The translations under genes and the position numbers were made by a program. Shown here piece after piece: positions 1 through 4,622 of a DNA stretch of 5,196 nucleotides (within the stretch, counting starts at the first letter, position 1; each line of letters starts with the position of its first letter). Under the pieces are notes generated by a model. The model saw only the letters and a list, made by a program, of their open reading frames with translations. It had not been told where the DNA came from and made no database searches. The DNA is from Akkermansiaceae bacterium (GTDB lineage Bacteria; Verrucomicrobiota; Verrucomicrobiia; Verrucomicrobiales; Akkermansiaceae), in contig JALOTR010000276.1 in the NCBI GenBank assembly GCA_025457805.1, positions 1-5,196 on the forward strand. The letters run 5' to 3'.

Positions 1-332
1 CAGGCTAACTGAGTGCCGGTCCCAAGTCCTGTGTGCAATCGCGGTGAAGCCTCAATTTGGAATTGTATGTTTGGAGTTAGCTCCGGACAAATCTCATGGA
101 TTGCTTGAGCGGCCGCAGCTTGAACTTTTGTTGCCAACTCCATTCGACATGTTGCGGCAATAGACTCTGCGAACAGAACCTCATCCAAGTGATCTTTCGT
201 AAGAGTCCCGCTGACAATCAACTCGGGTTCATTCAGCATTAAACCAATGCCGCCAAAGCAATGGGGCTGACGAGGATCAATTTGTAGCAAGCCGAAATGT
301 AATCGAGCCGGCGCGATGACGCGGAACCGCAT
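1..332 (-). CDS. beta-ribofuranosylaminobenzene 5'-phosphate synthase homologue (N-terminal part, cut by window edge)
   Basis: The minus strand is open from an ATG at 332 to the left edge: 110 codons, with the 3' end of the gene outside the window. The family (beta-RFAP synthase, a GHMP-kinase-fold enzyme) joins 4-aminobenzoate to PRPP with loss of CO2 and PPi, the first committed step of tetrahydromethanopterin synthesis in archaea and in methylotrophic or planctomycete bacteria. Three family blocks are readable: APARLHFGLL at residues 7-16, FGGIGLML at 26-33, and the glycine-rich HTGLGTGTQLA at 100-110. ATG 332 is chosen because the family starts a few residues before the APARLHFGL block. 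No Shine-Dalgarno is visible. It follows the DUF447 fragment by 44 bp on the same strand, so the two were probably one operon. Codon use (TTG, ATT, CGA) differs from the CTC/ATC/CGC-rich genes to the right. Family assignment is from remembered motifs; whether the full enzyme is intact cannot be seen. Confidence 0.85.
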   Translation of the reverse strand, partial: MRFRVIAPARLHFGLLQIDPRQPHCFGGIGLMLNEPELIVSGTLTKDHLDEVLFAESIAATCRMELATKVQAAAAQAIHEICPELTPNIQFQIEASPRLHTGLGTGTQLA

Positions 333-376
333 GAGGAAAAAGGTTTGCGAAAAGCGACGAATAAAAACGAGCGAAT

Positions 377-739
377 CTAACGATTTTCGCGCTTGGCCGC
401 TAGCTGTCGTAGTACAAATTCCTCTAGCATTTGGACAGCGTGTCGTTCGTTTTCCCCGCCAGTTTTCTCGACCAATCTCTTGGCATTCTTGATGGACGCG
501 AGCAGTTCAGCTTCATCGAGCAAACCAACTCGTGTCGCGTCGACAGCCAATTCGAGGATGCCGTGCTTGGCTCGATTCCAGCCCCAAAACGGTCGCAATT
601 CACGATGCCAAATCACATGGGCTTCAGCGATAGCTCGAGTTTGGTCAACATTCCAGGTCGCTATTTGAAGGGCATAAGCGCGACAAGCATTGGGGAGAAA
701 GTACCCGTGCATTTGGTCAGTATCCCGTAGCCCTATCAC
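377..739 (-). CDS. DUF447-family protein, C-terminal fragment (5'-truncated, possible pseudogene)
   Basis: The frame runs from a GTG at 739 (or an internal ATG, residue 10) to TAG at 377-379, 120 codons at most. Residues 14-25 (FLPNACRAYALQ), 49-61 (LRPFWGWNRAKHG) and 90-97 (LVEKTGGE) resemble the middle and C-terminal half of DUF447 proteins, which are about 200 residues long as I remember them and begin with an 'EGIVTTLN...APMGP' flavin-fold-like region. That N-terminal half is absent. The codon just before GTG 739 is an in-frame TGA (740-742), and no other minus-strand frame upstream continues the match; the plus-strand oxidoreductase starts there instead. DUF447 genes are found with H4MPT biosynthesis genes in bacteria, which fits the beta-RFAP synthase homologue 44 bp downstream. 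The molecular role of DUF447 is not established. The fragment may be untranslated debris, or this may be a short variant. Family call is fairly firm, functionality doubtful. Confidence 0.65.
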   Translation of the reverse strand: MIGLRDTDQMHGYFLPNACRAYALQIATWNVDQTRAIAEAHVIWHRELRPFWGWNRAKHGILELAVDATRVGLLDEAELLASIKNAKRLVEKTGGENERHAVQMLEEFVLRQLAAKRENR

Positions 740-817
740 TCATTTTCGGGAGCCGGTCCGGCAAAAATGCGGGTTGCATCCGCCGCGGCCCCTCCCGACT
801 CTTCAAGCCATCCAACC

Positions 818-2167
818 ATGAGCCTCAAATCCATCCTCCTGCCCATCGCCGCCACTGCGATCGCTGCCACGGCGGCCTTTGCCGAAAACGTGAAAATCAT
901 CACCCTCGATCCCGGCCATTTCCATGCCGCCCTGGTCCAGAAAACCATGGTCCCCGGCGTGGATGCCGAGGTGCACGTCTATGCACCCGCCGGCCCGGAA
1001 CTCGATCGCCACCTGGCGCTCATCAATGGCTTCAACACCCGCGCCGACAATCCCACGAAGTGGGTCACCAAGGTGCACACGAGCCCGGATTATCTGGAGA
1101 AAATGCTCGCCGAGCGCCCCGGCAATCTCGTCATCATTTCCGGCAACAACGCGAAAAAATCCCGCTACATCCTCGAGTGCGTCAAAGCCGGACTCAACGT
1201 GCTTGCAGACAAGCCCATGGCCATCAACCCGGAAGGCCTCGCCCTCATCGAGGAGGCCTACAAGGTGGCGGAGGAGAAAAAACTCGTGCTGCTTGATATC
1301 ATGACCGAGCGCAGCGAAATCACCACCATCCTGCAAAAGGAACTCTCCCGTTTCCCGGAAGTCTTCGGCACGCTCGACAAAGGCTCGCCGGAAAACCCCT
1401 CCGTCACCAAGGAAAGCGTCCACCATTTCTCCAAACTCGTGAATGGCGCGCCCTTGCAGCGTCCGCCCTGGTTCTTTGATCCGAAACAACAGGGCGAGGC
1501 CATCGTCGATGTCACCACCCACCTCACGGACCTCGTGCAGTGGGAGTGTTTCCCCGGCGAAATCATCAGCCCGGCCGATGTGAAGCTGCTCAAGGCCCGC
1601 AGTTGGGATACCGCCATCACGCTCGAACAATTCACCAAAGCCACCAAACTGGACGCATGGCCGGATTTCCTCAAGCCGATGGTCGGCGCGGACAATGTCC
1701 TGAAAACTCCCGCCAATGGCGAATTCACCTACACCCTGCGCGGCGTCCACGCCAAGGTCTCCGTCTTGTGGAACTTCGAGGCCCCGGCCGGCGCGGGCGA
1801 CACCCATGACTCGCTGCTCCGCGGCACCAAGGCCGCCCTGCACATCCGCCAAGGCAAGGAACAAGGATACAAACCCGTCCTCTACATCGAGCCCGCCGCC
1901 AAGCCCGACGACGCCTGGCGCGCTGCCCTCGCCACCGCCATTTCCCAAATCTCCACCACCTACCCCGGCGTGGAAGTGAAGGAAAACGGCGACCGCTGGG
2001 AACTTGTCATTCCGGACAAATACAAAGTCGGCCACGAAGCGCACTTCGGCCAAGTGACCGAGCGTTTCCTCGGCTTCCTCCAAGGCAAGCCCGTCCCCGA
2101 CTGGGAAGTCCCCAACACCCTGGCCAAATACCGCACGCTCATGGAAGCCTGGCGCATGAGCCGCTGA
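818..2167 (+). CDS. exported Gfo/Idh/MocA-like oxidoreductase with PF16490-type C-terminal domain
   Basis: 449-residue protein. Start at 818 (MSLKSILLP) is preferred to the in-frame ATG at 767 because it opens directly into a Sec signal peptide: basic K4, hydrophobic core about 6-19, likely cleavage after AFA at 20-22. Residues 25-37 form the first Rossmann strand and turn, but the usual GxGxxG is replaced by DPGHFHAA. The block DIMTERSEITTILQ (about 160-173) and the long conserved GEAIVDVTTHLTDLVQWE (about 226-243) are typical of the family with the 'putative oxidoreductase C-terminal' domain. The Gfo/Idh-type Lys-Pro motif is present as DKPMA at 131-135. Relatives in Bacteroidota, Verrucomicrobiota and Planctomycetota are generally predicted sugar-active, NAD(P)-dependent and periplasmic; substrate is unknown. 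It is divergent from the H4MPT pair on its left and has no clear Shine-Dalgarno. The sulfatase further right fits a polysaccharide-degrading lifestyle, but the two are not in one operon. Confidence 0.88.
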   Translation: MSLKSILLPIAATAIAATAAFAENVKIITLDPGHFHAALVQKTMVPGVDAEVHVYAPAGPELDRHLALINGFNTRADNPTKWVTKVHTSPDYLEKMLAERPGNLVIISGNNAKKSRYILECVKAGLNVLADKPMAINPEGLALIEEAYKVAEEKKLVLLDIMTERSEITTILQKELSRFPEVFGTLDKGSPENPSVTKESVHHFSKLVNGAPLQRPPWFFDPKQQGEAIVDVTTHLTDLVQWECFPGEIISPADVKLLKARSWDTAITLEQFTKATKLDAWPDFLKPMVGADNVLKTPANGEFTYTLRGVHAKVSVLWNFEAPAGAGDTHDSLLRGTKAALHIRQGKEQGYKPVLYIEPAAKPDDAWRAALATAISQISTTYPGVEVKENGDRWELVIPDKYKVGHEAHFGQVTERFLGFLQGKPVPDWEVPNTLAKYRTLMEAWRMSR

Positions 2168-2199
2168 GCCCGGAACGGAAGACCGGAAACCTTCCCTTC

Positions 2200-2270
2200 A
2201 TCCGTGCACATCCGTGTCATCCGTGGTTCTCCATTCTTCGGAACCACGGATTTCACAGATGGACACGGAT
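2200..2270. repeat. large palindrome built from ATCCGTG units
   Basis: The left arm (2200-2229) is three tandem copies of an ATCCGTG-led unit, at 2200, 2210 and 2219, ending in GTGGTTC. The right arm (2241-2270) is its inverted copy, starting GAACCACGGAT; the two 30-bp arms pair at 25 of 30 positions across an 11-bp spacer (2230-2240). It lies 32 bp after the oxidoreductase stop, so an RNA copy would fold into a long hairpin and could act as a transcript end or stabiliser, although no T-run follows at once. From memory, very similar text recurs in intergenic DNA, and in mispredicted proteins, of Verrucomicrobiota and Planctomycetota; this was not searched. Confidence 0.8.
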
Positions 2271-2325
2271 TTTGAAGAGCTTGTGCGATCCAACTTCGTT
2301 CAAGCCTCTTCGGTAAATTCTCATC

Positions 2326-2353
2326 ATCTGAGTAATCCGAGCAATCTGTGGTT
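2326..2353 (+). repeat. nonamer tandem array ending in GTGGTT
   Basis: Three adjoining units, ATCTGAGTA (2326), ATCCGAGCA (2335) and ATCTGTGGTT (2344), fit the pattern ATCYGWGNN. The construction is that of the left arm of the palindrome at 2200-2229: three ATCYGNG units, the last running into GTGGTT. Here there is no inverted partner arm. Confidence 0.65.
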
Positions 2354-2398
2354 GAATTCAGCTCCCCATCTGAAGCTTCGGAATCCCGATCAGGATTC

Positions 2399-2437
2399 TT
2401 CTCAGTTCCTCCAGTGGTTCTCAGTACTTCAGTGGTT
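2399..2437 (+). repeat. two tandem copies of a TTCTCAGTNCYTC..AGTGG unit
   Basis: Unit 1 (2399-2417, TTCTCAGTTCCTCCAGTGG) is followed directly by unit 2 (2418-2435, TTCTCAGTACTTCAGTGG), and unit 2 runs on into TTAAAA. The copies differ by two substitutions and one base of length. Both end in AGTGG followed by TT, so they share the GTGGTT end of the neighbouring arrays. Confidence 0.65.
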
Positions 2438-2546
2438 AAAAAACGTCGCTTCGTCATCAAAGCACCACCCACCACCGACTCATCAGCTTGAGAGTTTTTG
2501 CGTGGTTTTTGCAAATTCTGCTTGGCTTTTCCGCTCGCTTTGGGGC

Positions 2547-2568
2547 TCCGCATATTTCATCATGCGGA
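2547..2568. other. perfect 7-bp hairpin upstream of the YdcH-like gene
   Basis: TCCGCAT (2547-2553) and ATGCGGA (2562-2568) are exact inverted copies with an 8-base loop between them. The hairpin ends 34 bp before the ATG at 2603. It could be an operator half-site pair or a leader hairpin. A stem of this length can also arise by chance, and there is no T-run for a terminator on either strand. Confidence 0.35.
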
Positions 2569-2602
2569 CATTGATCAAACCCACAGTAGAAAACCCCCAA
2601 TT

Positions 2603-2845
2603 ATGTTAGCAGAACACCACGATATCAGCCGCGAGTTTCCTGAATACAGCAGCATGCTCAAGGCCCTGTGCGCCAAGGATGAAACCTTCGCCGCATTGGT
2701 TTCCAAACACGATGCGCTCGATGACGAAATCCGCCGCCTGGAAGAAAGCCAGCAGCCCATTTCCGACGAGGAAATGGAAAAGATGAAATTCGAGCGCGTC
2801 GCCCTCAAGGACCGCATCTACCAAGCCCTCCGCGCCGCAGCCTAA
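2603..2845 (+). CDS. YdcH-like small coiled-coil protein (DUF465)
   Basis: 80-residue protein. It shows the DUF465 pattern: HDISREFPEY near residues 5-14, then a helix with D26-x2-F29 and L49-free heptads, LDDEIRRLEE (about 39-48), a short turn with ISDEEM (about 53-58), and a final helix EKMKFERVALKDRIYQAL (about 59-76). The family (74 residues in E. coli YdcH) folds as a helical hairpin and has no firmly established role. ATG 2603 is chosen although the frame is open back to 2498, because the extra 35 residues come from low-complexity intergenic DNA and the DUF465 match begins right at MLAEHHDIS. No Shine-Dalgarno is seen. It converges with the tRNA-Arg gene and the CLC gene on the minus strand, with REP-like arms between. 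Confidence 0.85.
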   Translation: MLAEHHDISREFPEYSSMLKALCAKDETFAALVSKHDALDDEIRRLEESQQPISDEEMEKMKFERVALKDRIYQALRAAA

Positions 2846-2848
2846 ACT

Positions 2849-2949
2849 GGGAGCGCGGAATTTATTCCGCCGCCTCAACAAGCATTTCTAATCCTGGCGA
2901 AGCCCTGACCGGCTGGCCCCAAGGCAATTCATTCCGCAGCCCGCGCTCC
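2849..2949. repeat. degenerate inverted pair of GGAG-type REP arms (REPIN-like)
   Basis: The left arm begins GGAG at 2850-2853 and continues into the palindrome GCGGAAT-TT-ATTCCGC (2855-2870; 7-bp perfect stem). The right arm is on the minus strand: GGAG at 2949-2946, then GCGGGCT and GCGGAATGAATTGC, a weaker palindrome with the same GCGGAAT core. A GGAG or GTAG tetranucleotide next to a small palindrome is the signature of REP elements mobilised by RAYT (TnpA-REP) transposases, and an inverted pair makes a REPIN. The pair sits 4 bp past the YdcH-like stop and ends 4 bp before the tRNA 3' end. It may also serve as the transcript end between convergent genes. Confidence 0.6.
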
Positions 2950-2953
2950 ACCA

Positions 2954-3025
2954 TACCCCCGTCGTGAATCGAACACGAATCTACAGTTTAGGAAACCATC
3001 GTTCTATCCATTGAACTACGGGGGC
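2954..3025 (-). tRNA. tRNA-Arg (anticodon CCT)
   Basis: On the minus strand a complete 72-nt cloverleaf can be drawn by hand. Acceptor GCCCCCG pairs with CGGGGGT; D stem GTTC/GAAC; anticodon stem ATGGT/ACTGT with loop TTCCTAA, giving anticodon CCT, which reads AGG; variable loop AGAT; T stem TCGTG/CACGA with loop TTCGATT; discriminator A. No CCA is encoded (TGG follows). The acceptor end closes with a G1-U72 wobble rather than G-C, and the anticodon stem has two further G-U pairs. It lies 52 bp downstream of the CLC gene on the same strand. The REP-like arm begins 4 bp past its 3' end. Confidence 0.93.
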
Positions 3026-3041
3026 CGGGCGTCGCGGCGCG

Positions 3042-3061
3042 GGGGACTGGATAGCGTCCCC
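3042..3061 (-). terminator. GC-rich hairpin after the CLC gene
   Basis: GGGGAC (3042-3047) and GTCCCC (3056-3061) form a perfect 6-bp stem with an 8-base loop, 17 bp beyond the CLC stop codon and 17 bp before the tRNA 5' end. There is no T-run after it in the minus direction, so it is not a standard intrinsic terminator. It might instead mark a processing site or weak stop between the CLC message and the tRNA. Confidence 0.3.
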
Positions 3062-3077
3062 GGCGGGGGCAGGCAAG

Positions 3078-4340
3078 TCACTTGTCGCGTTCCAGCGGAT
3101 GGAATTTCGGCGTGCCTGGCCGCTGGGCGGTGTAAATGCCTTGGTTTCCGCTGAAGCGGTAGGCGACGAGGCAGGCGGTGGCGAGGTAGAGGCCGTTGCC
3201 TGCCCCGAAAAGCTCCATGCCGAGCAGCGTGGAGGCCAGCGGGGTGTTGGTGGCGGCGGCGAAGATGGCCACCATGCCGAGCGCGGCGAAAAGATCGATG
3301 GGCGCGCCCATGGCGTGGGCGATGGCGTTGCCAAGAGCCACGCCGATGAAAAACAAGGGCGTCACTTCGCCCCCTTTGAAGCCGGCACTCAGGGTCACCA
3401 CGGTGAAAACCAGTTTCCACAACCACGCCGTGGCCGGAATGTCGGCGGAAGTGAACATCGCGGGAAGCGTGATGGCGTCCGGGCGATTTCCCAAAACTCC
3501 GAGTCCGAGGTAATCCGGAGTGCCGGAAATCCAAAACAGCGCGATCACCATCAAGCCGCCTGCCACCGGTCGCAGTTCCGGCCGGGGGATGTGTTTTTTG
3601 AAAGCGGCGCCAAGCCGGTGCGAGCACCACGCAAACAAGGTCCCTGCGAGGCCGAAGGCGATGGCCGCGAGTAGCACCTTGCCTAACAGAATGACATCTT
3701 TTTCCATCCCGCCACTTGCCACTTCCACATGATAGTGTGTGTGGCCGATGCCCCATGCGCTGCACGTGTAATCCGCCACCAACGATGCGATGAAACAGGG
3801 GATGAGCGCATCGTATTGCATCCGGCCGATCACCAGAACCTCCAAGGCAAACACCGCTCCGGCGATGGGCGTGCCGAATACCGAACCAAAACCCGCCGCC
3901 ACGCCAGCCATCAGCAGGATGCGGACCCCGGCGGCGTTGATCCGGAAGAATCGCGCAAAGCCCGCTGCGATGCTGCCACCCATCTGCACCGCCGTGCCTT
4001 CGCGCCCGGCGGAGCCGCCGAAAAGATGCGTCACCAGCGTGCCTAACAGAATCAACGGAGCCATCCGTCTCGGTACCCCGGCAGCGGGTTGGTGGATTTC
4101 ATCGATGAGCAGGTTGTTTCCTCCATCGGAGGATTTTCCATGCCGCTGATAGAGCCAGCCCACTGCCAAGCCCGCCAAGGGCAGGAACCATAACAACCAG
4201 GGACGGTCGAAGCGCACCCGGGTGAGCGCATCCAGACTCCACAGGAAAAATGCGGATGCCGATCCGATCGCCATCGCCATGGGCACCAGAACGCAAAGCC
4301 ATTTCAGGGACGGCAGGAATGGAAATGCGCGTTGGATCAT
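3078..4340 (-). CDS. CLC-family anion/proton antiporter, probable fluoride-exporting (CLC-F / EriC-F) branch
   Basis: 420-residue polytopic membrane protein with hydrophobic segments from about residue 12 onwards through the CLC fold. Landmarks: GGNNLLIDEIHQP at 73-85 in the place of the first anion-binding loop (GSGIP in classical CLCs), GGSAGREGTAVQMGG at 108-122 with the gating glutamate E114, GFKGGEVTPLF at 320-330, NTPLAS at 365-370, and GIYTAQRP at 401-408. The GREGT motif and the loss of the chloride-binding serine motif match the CLC-F group as I remember it, which exports F- in exchange for H+; classical Cl- transport is the alternative. Length is normal for CLC-F, with no CBS domains. 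The start ATG overlaps the stop TGA of the upstream zinc-ribbon gene (ATGA at 4340-4337), and no independent Shine-Dalgarno is evident, so translational coupling is likely. No fluoride riboswitch was recognised upstream. Confidence 0.9.
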   Translation of the reverse strand: MIQRAFPFLPSLKWLCVLVPMAMAIGSASAFFLWSLDALTRVRFDRPWLLWFLPLAGLAVGWLYQRHGKSSDGGNNLLIDEIHQPAAGVPRRMAPLILLGTLVTHLFGGSAGREGTAVQMGGSIAAGFARFFRINAAGVRILLMAGVAAGFGSVFGTPIAGAVFALEVLVIGRMQYDALIPCFIASLVADYTCSAWGIGHTHYHVEVASGGMEKDVILLGKVLLAAIAFGLAGTLFAWCSHRLGAAFKKHIPRPELRPVAGGLMVIALFWISGTPDYLGLGVLGNRPDAITLPAMFTSADIPATAWLWKLVFTVVTLSAGFKGGEVTPLFFIGVALGNAIAHAMGAPIDLFAALGMVAIFAAATNTPLASTLLGMELFGAGNGLYLATACLVAYRFSGNQGIYTAQRPGTPKFHPLERDK

Positions 4341-4549
4341 CGGTCGGCGCGAGATTGGCAGGTATCCGGCAAATTTGCAGCTTCAAATGTGCCATCATCC
4401 TTTTCCCACGACCCGCAGCAAGACCCTGCCGCATGCAGGCAGCCTTCGCACCATGCCATACCATCGGCATCCATCACGGAGGGATGCCCGCAGAGGTGGC
4501 AGGGAGCGCTGGCTTTAGCCGGCGTGGGGGAATTCGGAAGCATGAACAA
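4337..4549 (-). CDS. small cysteine-rich zinc-ribbon-like protein, coupled to the CLC gene
   Basis: Open frame of up to 70 residues. Cysteines are at C17-x2-C20 and C34-x2-C37 (CHLCG ... AWCEGC), a four-cysteine zinc-ribbon layout with a 13-residue loop, plus an unusual C44-C45 pair in GSCCGSWEKDD. The stop TGA shares bases with the ATG of the CLC gene, a strong sign that the frame is real and co-translated. Residues 1-15 are encoded inside the REPIN at 4503-4620; the cysteine-containing part starts within 2 bp of its outer end. The start is therefore uncertain: ATG 4549, ATG 4543 (residue 3), or ATG 4474 (M26), which would drop the first CxxC. The native N-terminus may have been replaced by the insertion. 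No family name is recognised with certainty; a metal-binding accessory or regulator of the transporter is a guess from position only. Confidence 0.65.
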   Translation of the reverse strand: MFMLPNSPTPAKASAPCHLCGHPSVMDADGMAWCEGCLHAAGSCCGSWEKDDGTFEAANLPDTCQSRADR

Positions 4550-4620
4550 ACTGAAGACGGAGTTGTTAGTATAACATATAGGATGATTCGTAGGGTCTCG
4601 CCGGCTAAAGCCAGCGCTCC
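4503..4620. repeat. 118-bp REPIN: perfect 22-bp inverted GGAG REP pair
   Basis: Positions 4503-4524 and 4599-4620 are exact 22-bp inverted repeats around a 74-bp AT-richer interior. Each arm starts (outer end) with GGAG and is itself a hairpin, CGCTGGCT-TT-AGCCGGCG, with one wobble pair. This is the REP layout recognised by RAYT (TnpA-REP) single-strand transposases; no transposase is in the window and no target-site duplication is seen, as expected for REP elements. The right end lies 2 bp past the sulfatase stop; the left end touches the zinc-ribbon coding sequence. The interior carries a candidate promoter. Perfect identity of the arms suggests recent insertion or ongoing selection. Confidence 0.85.
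4568..4576 (-). promoter_or_regulatory. candidate extended -10 promoter inside the REPIN
   Basis: On the minus strand TGTTATACT gives a TG-N extension followed by TATACT, one base off the sigma-70 consensus. Transcription from it would begin near 4561, about 12 bases before ATG 4549, and run through the zinc-ribbon and CLC genes. No -35 match is seen, which is compatible with an extended -10 promoter. The surrounding interior is the AT-richest part of this region, so a chance match is possible. Confidence 0.35.
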
Positions 4621-4622
4621 TT

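Larger units (their letters stand above)
2168..2602. other. 435-bp gene-free stretch made mainly of degenerate repeats
   Basis: No credible protein is encoded here; open frames through it translate repeat text. It is AT-richer than both flanking genes. It contains, in order, a 71-bp palindromic array, a nonamer array, a tandem pair of about 18-bp units, and a 7-bp-stem hairpin (each listed separately). Six occurrences of the hexamer GTGGTT or its complement AACCAC are scattered through it: 2223-2228, 2243-2248 (as AACCAC), 2348-2353, 2414-2419, 2432-2437 and 2503-2508. The promoter of the downstream YdcH-like gene must lie here, but I see no convincing -35/-10 pair. Confidence 0.7.

Noticed and set aside
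752..762. GCCGGTCCGGC palindrome at the composition break as a recombination or attachment site.
   Set aside because: An 11-bp GC-rich palindrome is easily found by chance, and no partner copy was seen elsewhere in the window.
767..817. Upstream ATG for the oxidoreductase, adding 17 residues.
   Set aside because: The extra residues (MRVASAAAPPDSSSHPT) would come before an otherwise normal signal peptide; ATG 818 gives the expected N-terminus.
803..2083. A 426-codon minus-strand open frame antisense to the oxidoreductase.
   Set aside because: It mirrors the GC-rich third codon positions of the plus-strand gene; its translation is Gly/Asp/Glu/Phe-rich with no recognisable motifs, whereas the plus frame has clear family blocks.
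2170..2196. GGAAG/CTTCC inverted pair just after the oxidoreductase stop as a terminator.
   Set aside because: Only a 5-bp stem with a 9-base loop and no T-run; the larger palindrome at 2200-2270 is the better structure.
2200..2437. CRISPR-like array.
   Set aside because: Units are contiguous, short and variable with no regular spacers, and no cas genes are present.
1960..2553. A 197-codon minus-strand frame across the intergenic repeats, and a plus frame at 2214-2609.
   Set aside because: They are translations of the repeat arrays and of part of the oxidoreductase in the wrong frame; no domain is visible.
3016..3765. A 249-codon minus-strand frame overlapping the CLC gene, and plus-strand frames at 3099-3674.
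   Set aside because: Arg/His/Gly-rich shadow translations; the CLC frame carries GREGT and the other filter motifs.
4383..4480. Possible fluoride riboswitch before the CLC gene: GATGG with flanking TGCC/GGCA, a CTGCC/GGCAG hairpin and a later GATGATGG on the minus strand.
   Set aside because: Spacing is too long, the conserved pseudoknot elements are not matched, and all pieces lie inside the zinc-ribbon coding sequence.
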